Positions 18,335 to 27,460 of a DNA stretch of 64,000 nt are shown here, one piece after another (within the stretch, counting starts at the first letter, position 1; each line of letters begins with the position of its first letter). The DNA is taken from NCBI RefSeq assembly GCF_014222285.1, contig NZ_JACKZS010000017.1, forward strand, positions 1 through 64,000, read 5' to 3'. The notes under the pieces were generated by a model. It was not told where the DNA came from, searched no databases, and worked only from the letters and a program-made list of their open reading frames with translations. The position numbers and the translations under genes were made by a program. This stretch comes from Nostoc sp. UCD121 (GTDB lineage Bacteria; Cyanobacteriota; Cyanobacteriia; Cyanobacteriales; Nostocaceae).

Positions 18335-18678
18335 CCTAATATTCAAATAATTTTGACAATGAAAAATTTTTGATTATAGCTGCGACTGACTTTTGAATAC
18401 ACATCATACACTGAGAAAATAATCTAATCAGTGTCTGTTACAAATGATAAATTTTTAATTTTTAACTTGACTTAATTCTGGAATATTAAGGACTGAGTTT
18501 TAGTTGTAACAACAGTACTATAGCGATTCTCAGTTGGGTGCAATCAGGGCTTATAACCTAATACGCAAGGTTTGTAGTAAGCGGCTCTAGCCCTTACTAC
18601 AAGCCAGTTTAACTATGTTATGCGATGTAACATAGTTTCATGTATTCTTTCCTACTTACTTAAAATTGTTATGCAGAA
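18335..18678. other. Intergenic region with a TTTGTAGTAA inverted repeat
   Basis: No gene is seen. Perfect arms TTGTAGTAA (18572-18580) and TTACTACAA (18594-18602) form a hairpin of the family also found at 10517-10582. AT-rich sequence otherwise. Confidence 0.5.
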
Positions 18679-19641
18679 TCAAACTTTACTCAACCACTCA
18701 TTCTCTTCTGGATCTTTGAATAGTGAGGTGCTGAGGTAGCGTTCGCCGAAGCTAGGCTGGATCATGACGATTAGGCGACCTGCATTTTCTGGACGTTGTG
18801 CTACTTGAATAGCCGCATATAAAGCAGCGCCAGTAGAAATGCCCGATAACAATCCTTCTTCTTTTGCTAGGCGACGGCTGTAAGCGATCGCTTGCTCATC
18901 TGCTACCTGAATCACTTCATCCACTAATTCTGGACGGTAAATTGCTGGGACAAATCCCGCGCCGATACCCTGGATTTTGTGAGGCCCTGATTTCCCACCC
19001 GTTAATACCGGACTGCTGCTTGGTTCAACTGCGATCGCTTGAAAACTTGGCTTCCGTCCTTTAATAACTTCTGCAACTCCTGTAATCGTCCCACCAGTAC
19101 CCACTCCCGCCACTAGAATATCCACCTCTCCATCGGTATCATTCCAGATTTCTTCTGCTGTGGTTTCGGCGTGAACTTTCGGGTTGGCAGGGTTGCGGAA
19201 CTGCTGCAACATATAAGCATTGGGCGTTTGAGCTAAAATCTGCTCTGCACGACCGATCGCTCCTCGCATCCCTTCTACACCTGGCGTTAACTCTAATTGA
19301 GCGCCATAAGCTTTGAGCATCGATCGTCTTTCGTGGCTCATTGTGTCGGGCATCGTTAGAATAAGATGGTACCCCTTAGCGGCCGCCACCATCGCTAGCG
19401 CAATTCCTGTATTCCCAGAAGTCGGCTCTACTAAAATAGTTTTTCCGGGGTGAATCAAGCCTGCTTCTTCCGCCGTTTCCACCATACTCGCGCCAATCCG
19501 ATCTTTCACAGAAGATGCTGGATTCATGCTTTCTAGCTTCACCACAATCCGAGCAACCGCTCCTGAAGCTTGGGGAATTTTGTTTAATTGAACTAGAGGA
19601 GTTCGTCCGATTAACTCTGTGATATCTTTCGCTATCCGCAT
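18679..19641 (-). CDS. cysK: Cysteine synthase A (O-acetylserine sulfhydrylase)
   Basis: Pyridoxal-phosphate enzyme making L-cysteine from O-acetylserine and sulfide, the last step of assimilatory sulfate reduction. The 320-residue protein has the full-length fold-type II arrangement: PLP lysine K46 in [11 protein letters not shown], the substrate loop [12 protein letters not shown], the glycine-rich phosphate cup [15 protein letters not shown], and the [12 protein letters not shown] segment near the C terminus. It sits 18 bases behind the Rrf2 regulator gene and is surely co-transcribed with it; cysE, which makes its substrate and can complex with it, is divergent from the pair. Confidence 0.97.
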   Translation of the reverse strand: MRIAKDITELIGRTPLVQLNKIPQASGAVARIVVKLESMNPASSVKDRIGASMVETAEEAGLIHPGKTILVEPTSGNTGIALAMVAAAKGYHLILTMPDTMSHERRSMLKAYGAQLELTPGVEGMRGAIGRAEQILAQTPNAYMLQQFRNPANPKVHAETTAEEIWNDTDGEVDILVAGVGTGGTITGVAEVIKGRKPSFQAIAVEPSSSPVLTGGKSGPHKIQGIGAGFVPAIYRPELVDEVIQVADEQAIAYSRRLAKEEGLLSGISTGAALYAAIQVAQRPENAGRLIVMIQPSFGERYLSTSLFKDPEENEWLSKV

Positions 19642-19659
19642 GTGAATACTCCGTCGTGT

Positions 19660-20130
19660 CTAAATATAATACATCGGGCTTTGCTGGGCGCGAGTCTCTC
19701 TTTCCTCGCACAAGTCTTGGAGTGTATAGCGACCCAATACTTCAATTGAAGCAGCGTTAGCTTGCTCCCAAACTTCATAAACCAGAGTCTTTTCTAGAGT
19801 CGGAGAGTCAGATGTATCTTTCTCTTTCCGCTCACCTTCGACTAAAGTCACAATTTCCAGCAGTGTAATCTGCCAAGGTTCACGAGCTAAAACAAAACCT
19901 CCTTTAGAGCCGCGTTGACTCTGCACCACACCAGAACGCCGGAGGTTGGTCAAAATTTGTTCCAAATAGCGTTCAGGTATGGGTTGTTTGGTAGTGATCT
20001 CGCTCATGGTTAGAGGAAGTTTTTTTCCGTGGTGGCTTGCCAGTTCTAAGAGTGCTAGCAATGCATATTCCACTTTGGAAGACAGATCCAAGAGAGCGTA
20101 GTTTTGGCTATTCAAGACTGTACTCAACAT
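19660..20130 (-). CDS. Rrf2-family regulator, CymR-like
   Basis: A 156-residue winged-helix regulator. The N terminus is typical Rrf2: SSKVEYALLALLELASHHG, then PIPERYLEQILTNLRRSGVVQSQRGSKGGFVLA. The three clustered cysteines that bind an iron-sulfur cluster in IscR and NsrR are missing; the only cysteine is near the C terminus (LQDLCEER). That makes it resemble CymR, the cysteine-metabolism repressor of Firmicutes that works in complex with CysK. Here the gene is directly upstream of cysK (18-base gap) and divergent from cysE, so control of cysteine synthesis is a strong inference. A 10-base inverted pair in the divergent region is a candidate operator. Confidence 0.88.
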   Translation of the reverse strand: MLSTVLNSQNYALLDLSSKVEYALLALLELASHHGKKLPLTMSEITTKQPIPERYLEQILTNLRRSGVVQSQRGSKGGFVLAREPWQITLLEIVTLVEGERKEKDTSDSPTLEKTLVYEVWEQANAASIEVLGRYTLQDLCEERETRAQQSPMYYI

Positions 20131-20263
20131 ACTACGGTGAATTGGGGGACTTGTCGCAGTTTATCCGAAATTAATTTTTTCAAAGTGTGGAATGTGATAG
20201 CATCCCACTTACTAACCACAAAAACACTATATTCTATCGACTTACCGTAGATTATTATCTAAC

Positions 20264-20303
20264 ATAATTCCCATAAATGACTCGATCTTTTTGTGGGAAT
20301 TAT
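20264..20303. promoter_or_regulatory. Inverted repeat in the Rrf2/cysE divergent region
   Basis: ATAATTCCCA (20264-20273) and TGGGAATTAT (20294-20303) are perfect inverted copies, 20 bases apart, between the divergent Rrf2-cysK and cysE transcripts. Candidate binding site for the Rrf2 or the Crp-family regulator; the assignment is not provable here. Confidence 0.4.
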
Positions 20304-20355
20304 CCTGAGTTTCTGTTTTCAGAGCCTCACTTACCAACGAAAATCTCAACAGAGT

Positions 20356-21084
20356 ATGCTAATAACTGATTTGCGAACCATTTTTGAGCGTGACCCAGCA
20401 GCCCGTAACTGGCTAGAAGTATTGTTCTGTTATCCTGGACTCCAAGCCCTAATATTCCATCGATTGGCACACTGGCTCTATAAAATTGGAATTCCCTTCA
20501 TACCTCGGTTTATCTCTCATATTAGTCGGTTTTTAACCGGGATTGAAATCCATCCTGGGGCATTAATTGGACAGGGAGTGTTTATTGACCACGGTATGGG
20601 AGTTGTGATTGGTGAAACTGCGATCGTAGGCGACTATGCCCTGATTTATCAAGGTGTGACTTTAGGCGGGACTGGGAAAGAGAGCGGCAAACGCCATCCA
20701 ACTTTAGGCTCTCATGTGGTTGTGGGAGCGGGTGCAAAGGTATTGGGAAATATTCTAATTGGCGATCGCGTCCGTATTGGAGCCGGTTCTGTGGTGCTGC
20801 GAGATGTACCCAGTAACACAACCGTCGTCGGGATTCCAGGGCGCGTGACTCGTCAGAACAACTTGTCTACCAATGTTTTGGATCATGATAAAGTCCGCGA
20901 CGTAGAAGCTGAAGTTATCCGCGCTTTATTTGAACGTGTCAAGGCACTAGAAAAACAGTTCGAGGAGTTGCAAGATCAATCAAGTTTGTCCCCAACTGAG
21001 CTTGGCGACGAACAAACATACAACCCTAAGAGCAATAAGTCTGATGGGATGATTGAAGATTTTCTTGATGGTGCGGGAATTTAA
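20356..21084 (+). CDS. cysE: Serine O-acetyltransferase
   Basis: Transfers acetyl from acetyl-CoA to L-serine, giving the O-acetylserine used by CysK. The 242-residue protein has the short N-terminal helical domain of the bacterial/plant type ([19 protein letters not shown]) and the left-handed beta-helix with hexapeptide repeats ([38 protein letters not shown]). Catalytic histidines are in FIDHGMG and KRHPTLG. The C terminus is extended beyond the usual tail ([14 protein letters not shown] and further acidic residues), and it does not end in Ile directly after the helix as E. coli CysE does, though the very last residue is Ile. ATG 20356 is chosen over GTG 20293 because it begins the conserved domain. 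Confidence 0.95.
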   Translation: MLITDLRTIFERDPAARNWLEVLFCYPGLQALIFHRLAHWLYKIGIPFIPRFISHISRFLTGIEIHPGALIGQGVFIDHGMGVVIGETAIVGDYALIYQGVTLGGTGKESGKRHPTLGSHVVVGAGAKVLGNILIGDRVRIGAGSVVLRDVPSNTTVVGIPGRVTRQNNLSTNVLDHDKVRDVEAEVIRALFERVKALEKQFEELQDQSSLSPTELGDEQTYNPKSNKSDGMIEDFLDGAGI

Positions 21085-21093
21085 TTTTGGGCA

Positions 21094-21121
21094 TTGGGAA
21101 TTGGGAATTGGGAATTGGGAA
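21094..21121. repeat. Heptanucleotide tandem repeat (TTGGGAA)4
   Basis: Four exact copies of a 7-base unit directly after the cysE stop, followed by a C/G-rich imperfect inverted repeat of CAAGGGG/CCCCTTG type (21130-21215). Similar heptamers occur at 51117-51146 and 58618-58652, a feature typical of Nostoc-group genomes. Confidence 0.8.
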
Positions 21122-21310
21122 GAGGACTTGGGGACAAGGAGAATTGGAGACAAGGGGAAAGACTTGTTTCAAGTTCTCACCTCTTGTCCCCTTGTCCTCC
21201 TTGCTCCCCTTGCCCCCTGCTTCCGACTTTTTTATAAATGCCCAGATGCTCTTAGAACCTGATATAAATATAATACTACGGTTAATTTATCGGAGAATAG
21301 TGATATAGCT

Positions 21311-21901
21311 ATGGTATCTTTATATGCAAATTTAACTAGCTTAAACAGTAATAATACTAAAGAAATTTTTGCCCGGAGGTCATTTTTACCAGAGCATCCA
21401 AACGGACTTTGGAAGATTGAAACGGGTTTTGTCAGGACTTTTACCTATTTGGAAGATGGTACAACCGTCGCTCTGGGATTGTGGGGCCCTGGAGATATTG
21501 TTGGTAAGTCTTTGTCAAAATTAGAACCTTATCAGATGGAATGCTTAACTAAAGTAGAGGCGACAGTATTACCTGTAGAGGAGTGGACTCAACTAACAGA
21601 AACTCTACTTGCCCATATCCAACAGGCTCAAGAATTGATGGTTATTCGTAGCCATAAAAAAGTTGATACCATGCTAATCAAGCTGCTGGCATGGTTATCT
21701 AAAAAGTTTGGTTCGGAAGTTGAGAAGGGACGTTTAATAGATATGCGTCTGACTCACGAAGACTTGGCGGAAATGCTAGGTTCAACTCGTGTGACTATCA
21801 CTCGTGTTCTTGGACAGTTTGAGCATGAGGGCTTGATTGATCGTCTTTCTCTGCATCGAATTGTGGTGCGAGAAGAAGAGATTTGGTACTACGAAATTTA
21901 G
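21311..21901 (+). CDS. Crp/Fnr-family transcriptional regulator
   Basis: A 196-residue regulator with a short N-terminal cyclic-nucleotide-type beta roll (GLWKIETGFVRTFTYLEDGTTVALGLWGPGDIVG) and a C-terminal HTH_Crp domain (LTHEDLAEMLGSTRVTITRVLGQFEHEGLI). The residues that bind cAMP in Crp are not recognisable, and there are no N-terminal cysteines for an Fe-S cluster, so it senses something else or acts without a ligand. It is shorter than NtcA and lacks its start. Its position between cysE and the NIL/sulfate transporter genes suggests a CysR-like sulfur regulator, as known from Synechococcus; this is inference from neighbourhood only. Confidence 0.85.
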   Translation: MVSLYANLTSLNSNNTKEIFARRSFLPEHPNGLWKIETGFVRTFTYLEDGTTVALGLWGPGDIVGKSLSKLEPYQMECLTKVEATVLPVEEWTQLTETLLAHIQQAQELMVIRSHKKVDTMLIKLLAWLSKKFGSEVEKGRLIDMRLTHEDLAEMLGSTRVTITRVLGQFEHEGLIDRLSLHRIVVREEEIWYYEI

Positions 21902-21919
21902 ATTGAAATTTAGATTATT

Positions 21920-22258
21920 TCAACAAAACCAGCTATCGCCGTCTGCATTCGGCTTGCCCACAATTCTAAGATTCAGAGATTCCAGATAAGCCAAACCATT
22001 AGAGATTTGTGGTACTGTTCCCCGTAGTTCAATATCAAAGCACCCTTCTTCATCTGTATTTGGTTGTAGCATAGCCTTCGTAATATTAACTACCAAGCCG
22101 TAAGCAGAAATTAACTGTGAAATCACAGGCGCTTGCAGATAGCATTTGGGAATATATATCCGCAGGCGAATCTGAGTGACTTGGCTTTTGTTAGAGACTG
22201 AAGAAACCAGTGATAATCTGGTTTGGGAATTGGTTTGACGTTTATTTAATGCTGCCAT
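21920..22258 (-). CDS. Single NIL-domain protein
   Basis: A 112-residue soluble protein. After a polar head of about 25 residues it is one NIL domain (about 27-110): RLRIYIPKCYLQAPVISQLI, then GLVVNITKAMLQPNTDEEGCFDIELRG and QISNGLAYLESLNLRIV. NIL domains have an ACT-like fold and normally sit at the end of the methionine importer ATPase MetN, where they bind methionine. A stand-alone copy beside sulfate transport genes suggests a sulfur-compound sensor. It lies 22 bases downstream of the two-NIL gene on the same strand, so they form a unit. Its end converges with the Crp gene, leaving 18 bases between. Confidence 0.82.
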   Translation of the reverse strand: MAALNKRQTNSQTRLSLVSSVSNKSQVTQIRLRIYIPKCYLQAPVISQLISAYGLVVNITKAMLQPNTDEEGCFDIELRGTVPQISNGLAYLESLNLRIVGKPNADGDSWFC

Positions 22259-22280
22259 TGGATAGTGAGATTTATATTAC

Positions 22281-22946
22281 TTAGCGTAGGCGTAGCCCGT
22301 CGTAGACATCGCTATAAACGCTAGATAAATCCAGCCAAATCGGTAGCCCCAGTTTTTCTAAATAACTCAGGCTAGAGTAAAGTTGTTTGCTTCTCCCCCA
22401 CAAATCCAAGTCAAACCAGCCGTCATCTTCCGTATCGGGTTGAAGCGTAGCACTGGTAATATTTACAGTTAATCCATAACGAGAAACTAACTCAGAAATC
22501 ACCGGCTCTTTGTAATAAGATTTTAAGACACACAGTTGCAAGCGCAATCGATTAGTTTGACCGAGAGAAATCCATTGCTGGAATTGTTCTTGCCATTGAT
22601 TTGTCAGGAATGCAGATTCTTTGGAACTCAGTTTGCTAGCTAGACTTGGGAAAGGTAAAGAGTGCTGGTTAAATTGAATGTGGTTAGCGATCGCTAATTC
22701 CAGCAAATTCACTCCCAATCCTTGCAGGTAAGATAGGCTATTTGTCAGTTTTTGGGGATTTCCCGAAAGTTCCAAATCAAACCAGCCATCGCTGTCACTA
22801 TCGGATGTCAGTAATGCTGCTTTGATATTGACGGTTAAACCATAACGAGACACCAGCCGCGAAATTACAGGTTGTCTGTGATACCTCTGAGGTACGAGAA
22901 TGCGGCTGTGGACTGAAGCAGGTTCTACAGATTTACTCTGAGACAT
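22281..22946 (-). CDS. Tandem two-NIL-domain protein
   Basis: A 221-residue protein with two NIL domains. The first (about residues 15-75) has QPVISRLVSRYGLTVNI and DSDGWFDLELSG; the second (about 140-205) has EPVISELVSRYGLTVNI and TEDDGWFDLDLWG. They are joined by a polar linker of about 60 residues. It is probably a pseudo-dimer of the single NIL proteins around it. The last ten residues (SDVYDGLRLR) and the stop region are encoded by a 29-base dispersed repeat (22284-22312) identical to one at 41435, so the C terminus has been replaced or extended by a mobile repeat. ATG 22946 is preferred to TTG 22961. Confidence 0.82.
   Translation of the reverse strand: MSQSKSVEPASVHSRILVPQRYHRQPVISRLVSRYGLTVNIKAALLTSDSDSDGWFDLELSGNPQKLTNSLSYLQGLGVNLLELAIANHIQFNQHSLPFPSLASKLSSKESAFLTNQWQEQFQQWISLGQTNRLRLQLCVLKSYYKEPVISELVSRYGLTVNITSATLQPDTEDDGWFDLDLWGRSKQLYSSLSYLEKLGLPIWLDLSSVYSDVYDGLRLR
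22284..22312. repeat. Small dispersed repeat, copy 1 (coding)
   Basis: A 29-base repeat beginning, on the minus strand, GCGATGTCTACGACGGGCTA. It is identical over all 29 bases to 41435-41463 and similar to 53138-53166 and 62362-62390. Here it encodes the C terminus of the two-NIL protein. Confidence 0.85.
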
Positions 22947-23726
22947 CAGATTAATTCCCAATAACGATGCCTAGGCAATTTTTTGGTTCGACAGAGAGTC
23001 TTGCTGATGCCGCGCCCCTAAAACTCAACCTTGCCTGTTTGGATGTCAGCCTTATAGAAATTTTCATCTTTTTGGCTCTTATTAAACTACGGCAGTTCTA
23101 TCGATTTAACGTATTTTTGTTATGTAAAGGAGAATCCCACGAAGAATGCAAAAAAGCAATGGGTAAATTCACGTAAAATATGCTGAAGTGGTGTTAAGCG
23201 CGTTGTCTGGCGATCGCATCTGCTAGTTTTGGCTCAATGAACATCGGTGCGATCGCATACGCCCGAATCTGGAATTGCTCTAAAATGTCGAGATGACGGC
23301 GCGAGTGATCGCCTTAATAAATGTCGTTAATGGTCAATTGCCGAATCAGTCAATAATATTACAAATACTATGTCTAATGGTTTTAATAGAGTTAAATCTC
23401 TCTTTGGCTGGTGAGTAAATTCAAATATAGGAGGTTTCTATCTGTAGTGCCGTTCCCTAAAATCCTGAAACAGAGTGCTAATGAAATTGCCCCTCATTTC
23501 GCCAGATTCCCCTCTGTTATTAGCTACCAAGGAAACTATTTTTGACCTGCTGGTTAATATTCTGAATGTCACTGCACCAGAACCTAGTAATTGAAAATGC
23601 GATCGCACTTTTTCAGAGGTGATTTTTTAGAGCGATCGCTTATGTGGATGTCTGCCACCCAACTCCAGAGATATTGCCAACTCTAGGTTATAGGTTGAAA
23701 AATTAGGGAATAGCAATCAAACTACT
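22947..23726. other. Intergenic region with decayed coding sequence
   Basis: About 780 bases. It holds the GAF-domain remnant described at 23194-23329. An ATG frame of 37 codons at 23481-23594 on the plus strand has plausible codon use (contains SPLLLATKETIFDLLVNIL) but no recognisable family; it may be another remnant. Several HIP1 sites are present. No intact gene is supported. Confidence 0.5.
23194..23329 (-). pseudogene. GAF-domain fragment
   Basis: The minus strand reads INDIY, a stop, then GDHSRRHLDILEQFQIRAYA and IAPMFI before ending. The GAF domain of the sensor kinase at the end of this window has TNIYEAGLSECHLQLLEQFQ and VKANLIVPIL at the same place. The fragment covers about 45 codons of such a domain, broken by one in-frame stop and without start. 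It is a leftover of a sensor protein gene. Confidence 0.55.
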
Positions 23727-23990
23727 TTACCAATCGGTTGCTTTAGTATCATCCCAGACTTCTAATTCCAAATCATGCAGATAAGTTAGTCCGCTCTGAA
23801 TTTGTGCATCTGTTCCTTGTAATTCAAGGTCAAACCAACCATCCCCGACAGCATTGGCTCCCAGAATGGCTGCTGTAATATTCACAGTCAGATTGTAGTC
23901 AGACACTAAGCGAGAAATCACAGGTTCCTGGTGATAGTCTTTAGGAATTCTGAGTCGAATCCGTTTATTGGTAGGTGTGTTATTAGACAT
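23727..23990 (-). CDS. Minimal stand-alone NIL-domain protein
   Basis: An 87-residue protein that is nothing but a NIL domain: RIRLRIPKDYHQEPVISRLV, SDYNLTVNITAAILGANAVG, then DGWFDLELQGTDAQIQSGL. It is the smallest of three NIL proteins within 2.3 kb and the closest to the sulfate permease genes: same strand, 95 bases downstream of the cysW stop, and plausibly the last gene of the sbpA-cysT-cysW message. Small NIL proteins next to sulfate transporters recur in cyanobacteria to my knowledge; ligand and mechanism are unknown. A regulatory partner of the transporter, in the way the MetN NIL domain controls its own transporter, is the most natural guess. Confidence 0.88.
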   Translation of the reverse strand: MSNNTPTNKRIRLRIPKDYHQEPVISRLVSDYNLTVNITAAILGANAVGDGWFDLELQGTDAQIQSGLTYLHDLELEVWDDTKATDW

Positions 23991-24085
23991 AATTAGTTAA
24001 TAGCCGTAGAGGGGAGTGGGGGCAAAGGGGTGGAGGGAAATAAGGATGAATAACCAATGCCCAATGCCCCATGCCCAAAACCTAA

Positions 24086-24961
24086 CTATTCAACATCTTT
24101 GATGCTGGTTTTCCGTTCTAAAATCTCTTTCAGCACCAAAGTTACTACTGCTAGCAATGCTAACAATACAGCCGCAGAGAAAGCAGCTTCGGTTTCATAC
24201 TGTTTGTAAGCATCTTCTACAAACAGTGGTAAGCTCTGGGTTTGGTCAGCAATGTTGCCAGATACCACCGAAACCGCCCCGAATTCACCCATTGCCCTGG
24301 CATTGGTCAAAATTAAACCATAGAGCAAGCCCCAACGGATGCTAGGTAAGGTGACACGCCAAAATATCTGCCAATCTTTCGCACCGAGAGTTCTAGCAGC
24401 TTCTTCTTGATCCTTACCAAATTCCTCTAAAACAGGAATCACTTCCCGCGCCACAAAGGGCATACTCACGAAGGCTGTAGCCAGCACCATACCTGGAAAG
24501 GCAAAGATTATTTTGACATCATGTGCCTGGAGCCAAGGGCCAAACCACCCATTGCGTCCGTAAAGTAGCACAATCATCAATCCTGCAACTACGGGCGAGA
24601 TGGAAAAGGGCAGGTCAATAATGCTCAAAACTATGGCTCGTCCGGGAAATTTATGACGAGCGATCGCCCAAGCTGCACATAGCCCAAATACTGTATTCAA
24701 GGGTAGAGAAATTACAGCCAGCAAAAGTGTTAGCCAAGCTGCATGGAGAAAAGCTGGTCGCGTCAGGTTGGATAGAAATGGCCCAAATCCCTTGCTGAAG
24801 GCTTGGATAAAAACGTTAATTGCAGGGATGTATTGAACTAAGGCTAAATAAGCGATCGCTATACCAATTAAAACTATTGGCACCCAACTATTCTGCTCTT
24901 TAGGCTTGGCTGTATGTGTATCAGATGCAGATGAGTGAAAACTTGGCTTATCTACTGTCAT
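24086..24961 (-). CDS. cysW: Sulfate ABC transporter permease CysW
   Basis: One of the two inner-membrane subunits of the sulfate/thiosulfate importer. The 291-residue protein has six helices and the ABC permease signature with the EAA loop [30 protein letters not shown] that contacts the ATPase. The [16 protein letters not shown] and [19 protein letters not shown] segments are characteristic of CysW. Its start overlaps the end of cysT by 14 bases, so the two are translationally coupled. The ATPase gene cysA is not in this window and must be supplied from elsewhere. Confidence 0.95.
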   Translation of the reverse strand: MTVDKPSFHSSASDTHTAKPKEQNSWVPIVLIGIAIAYLALVQYIPAINVFIQAFSKGFGPFLSNLTRPAFLHAAWLTLLLAVISLPLNTVFGLCAAWAIARHKFPGRAIVLSIIDLPFSISPVVAGLMIVLLYGRNGWFGPWLQAHDVKIIFAFPGMVLATAFVSMPFVAREVIPVLEEFGKDQEEAARTLGAKDWQIFWRVTLPSIRWGLLYGLILTNARAMGEFGAVSVVSGNIADQTQSLPLFVEDAYKQYETEAAFSAAVLLALLAVVTLVLKEILERKTSIKDVE

Positions 24962-25808
24962 ATCGTCTTGCCCATGCTTGTAAGAAATTAATTGCTAATA
25001 GCAATACCAACGAAATTGATAGTAAAACTATGCCAATTACTGTTGCACCAGAATAGTCATACTGCTCTAATCGTTGGAAAATCAGCACGGGTGCGATCAA
25101 ATCTTGATAGGGCGTATTAGAAGAGATAATTACAGTTGACCCATATTCCCCAACTGCACGGGAGAAACCCAAGGCAACACCAGTTAAAATCGTCGGAAAT
25201 AAAGGTGGCAAAATTACTTTCCAGAAGGTCTGCCATTGAGAAGCGCCCAAACACCAAGAAGCTTCTTCAATTTCATGTTCCATTTCCTGAAGTACGGGTT
25301 GCACAGTTCTCACAATAAAGGGTAGTGAGATAAATATCATTGCCACCGCTACTCCCGTGCGAGTAAAAGCTACCTTAATTCCCAGTGGTGCTAGTAGCGA
25401 GCCTATCCAGCCATTATCACTGTAAACAGTTGCTAGGGTTAGCCCTGCTACCGAAGTTGGTAGTGCAAATGGTAAATCTACTGTGGCATCAATCAAGCGT
25501 TTGAAGGGAAAGTCGTAGCGCACCAGAACCCAAGCAATTAGAGTACCAAATACGCCATTGAGTAAGGCAGCAAATATTGCTGTGACAAAAGTTACATTAT
25601 AGGTGGCTAATGCGATATCACTGGTTGCGATCGCCCAAAATCTCGCCGGAGGTTCCGTACTCGCTTTCAGGAACATGGCAATTATGGGGATAAACAACAT
25701 CACTGTCAGGTATGCTATAGTGATTCGCCAAGTCCAGGGAACCCGCCGCAATTTCTTCCAGAATGGTGTTTTGCGCTCAACTTCCAAAGAAGAAGATACA
25801 GTCGTCAT
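24948..25808 (-). CDS. cysT: Sulfate ABC transporter permease CysT
   Basis: Partner permease of CysW (CysT, also called CysU). The 286-residue protein has six helices, the EAA loop [29 protein letters not shown] and the typical [27 protein letters not shown] stretch. It follows sbpA by 153 bases and overlaps cysW, giving the order sbpA-cysT-cysW. ATG 25808 is taken as start; a TTG two codons earlier is possible. Confidence 0.95.
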   Translation of the reverse strand: MTTVSSSLEVERKTPFWKKLRRVPWTWRITIAYLTVMLFIPIIAMFLKASTEPPARFWAIATSDIALATYNVTFVTAIFAALLNGVFGTLIAWVLVRYDFPFKRLIDATVDLPFALPTSVAGLTLATVYSDNGWIGSLLAPLGIKVAFTRTGVAVAMIFISLPFIVRTVQPVLQEMEHEIEEASWCLGASQWQTFWKVILPPLFPTILTGVALGFSRAVGEYGSTVIISSNTPYQDLIAPVLIFQRLEQYDYSGATVIGIVLLSISLVLLLAINFLQAWARRYDSR

Positions 25809-25961
25809 AGTCAAGAATTCAAAATTTAAATTTCACAAGAAGTTTTTTGCCAGTATTCGTAACTGTTAATTCGTAATTCAAAGACATTCCAACAAATTTT
25901 AATTTTCGATAAAAAAAGTTGCATGGTCATCACTACGAATTACGAATTACTTAATTACCGT

Positions 25962-27101
25962 TTATTTTTGGGCTTGAATCTTATCAAACACGCCCCCATC
26001 TGCGAAAAACTTCTTATCGATTGCTTCCCAACCGCCCAAGTCTGCAACTGTACCCAAAGTTTTCACCTTGGGAAATTTGTCTGTGACTTCTTTAGTTTGA
26101 GCTACAGTCTCATCCACAGGACGGAATCCTAATTTGACAAACTCTTGCTGTGCTTCTGGAGTATAGAGGTATTTCACAAAACCTTCAGCAACTTCGCGGG
26201 TTCCATGCTTATCGACGTTCTTATCTACCACTGCGATCGGATTGTCGATTGATATATTCACATCGGGAATGACATACTCAACCTTCTCGCCCTTTTGCTG
26301 TGCCAAAATAACTTCGTTTTCGTAGTTGATTAAGACATCTCCCTGCCCTTGCTTGGCAAATGTATCAGTAGCTTCCCGTGCATCTTTAGGCAAGATTGGC
26401 ACATTTTTGTAAACTTTAGTCACAAATTCAGTAGCTTTAGCCTCATCGCCACCTGTTTTAATCACAGAATCCCATAGTGCTAAGAAATTCCACTTAGCGA
26501 CACCTGAAGTTTTGGGGTTAGCAGTAATTAGTTTTACACCGTCTTTAGCTAAATCTTGCCAGTTTTTGATGCCTTTAGGATTACCGGAACGAGTTACTAA
26601 TGCTGCAACTGATTTGGAGACAATACCATTGTTGGGAACTTCTTTCTCCCACCCTGGCTGAATCAATCCAGCCTTCTCAATCTTTGAGGTGTCCCCAGCT
26701 AGTGCCAAGTGGACGACATCTGCTTCCAAGCCATCGATAACAGCGCGAGTTTGAGAACCAGAGCCGCCATAGCTTTGTTTGAAGACGACAGTTTGGTTAT
26801 GATCTTTCTTCCACTGTTCTACAAATTTAGGAATAATTGCTTCGTGAGCCGCTTTGGTGACAGCAAAGGAAACTAGAGTTAGTTCAACACTATCTTTGCT
26901 TGCAGCCACAGGAGTAGCACTAGGGGTTTCAGAGGAAGAATTACTCGCTGTTCCGCCGGAGCAGGCGGCAAGCGCCACACTCAGTACAGTCCCTACTAAA
27001 AAGAGTGATACAAAACCTTTAAGCGAATTTAGTCTGAACCGATGTGTTCCATGTTCAGCGATCGCTTGTAATCTTTTCAGTGGGCGTTGCCACAAACTCA
27101 T
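25962..27101 (-). CDS. sbpA: Sulfate-binding lipoprotein
   Basis: Substrate-binding subunit that captures sulfate and delivers it to CysT/CysW. The 379-residue protein has a long leader with a hydrophobic stretch (VSLFLVGTVLSVALAAC) ending in the lipobox LAAC, so it is a membrane-anchored lipoprotein and not a free periplasmic protein. The mature part has the sulfate-binding family features TLVSFAVTKAAHEAIIPKF, FKQSYGGSGSQTRAVIDGL, VVHLALAGDTSKIE and RSGNPKGIKNWQDL. First gene of the transporter unit. A perfect 15-base inverted repeat lies 180-220 bases upstream. Confidence 0.95.
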   Translation of the reverse strand: MSLWQRPLKRLQAIAEHGTHRFRLNSLKGFVSLFLVGTVLSVALAACSGGTASNSSSETPSATPVAASKDSVELTLVSFAVTKAAHEAIIPKFVEQWKKDHNQTVVFKQSYGGSGSQTRAVIDGLEADVVHLALAGDTSKIEKAGLIQPGWEKEVPNNGIVSKSVAALVTRSGNPKGIKNWQDLAKDGVKLITANPKTSGVAKWNFLALWDSVIKTGGDEAKATEFVTKVYKNVPILPKDAREATDTFAKQGQGDVLINYENEVILAQQKGEKVEYVIPDVNISIDNPIAVVDKNVDKHGTREVAEGFVKYLYTPEAQQEFVKLGFRPVDETVAQTKEVTDKFPKVKTLGTVADLGGWEAIDKKFFADGGVFDKIQAQK

Positions 27102-27460
27102 TCCATTTCCTCCACTAAATCTACAGATAACTGATGGGAATACAGTTATATAGTGTTTATCATACCGGATGATTACATCTAACTAGTTGCAAACACCAAT
27201 AAACCTCACATTCTTCATCAAGAATATGGTGATTCTACCAATTATGTAAGGAATTACAATACTTTTATTTTCAAGTATCAAATTGCTTGATACCTCAGCC
27301 AAGCAATGTATCAAGCAATTTGCTATAGAATAGCTAATTTTTGAAGATGGTCTATTCTAGCGATCGCGTTTCATTGAAGGATGCAATATAGCGCATCGGT
27401 AACGAGTCCAGGAGCGGTGGTAAGTATACAGGAGAAATCTCCATAAATAAATGTGGGTAA
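27102..27460. other. sbpA upstream region with a strong hairpin
   Basis: CAAATTGCTTGATAC (27279-27293) and GTATCAAGCAATTTG (27308-27322) are perfect inverted arms with a 14-base loop. It lies between the sbpA start and the xisI stop, both on the minus strand, so it could end the xisI message or be an element near the sbpA promoter. No gene is seen. Confidence 0.55.

Noticed and set aside
21311..21901. NtcA as identity of the Crp-family gene
   Set aside because: Length and effector-domain residues do not fit NtcA, and the neighbourhood is sulfur-related.
22967..23176. Open frame of 69 codons after the two-NIL gene
   Set aside because: No family pattern, cysteine-rich chance composition, and it is next to decayed sequence.
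23481..23594. 37-codon frame with SPLLLATKETIFDLLVNIL
   Set aside because: Reads like protein but is too short and has no recognised family; kept only as a note in the intergenic entry.
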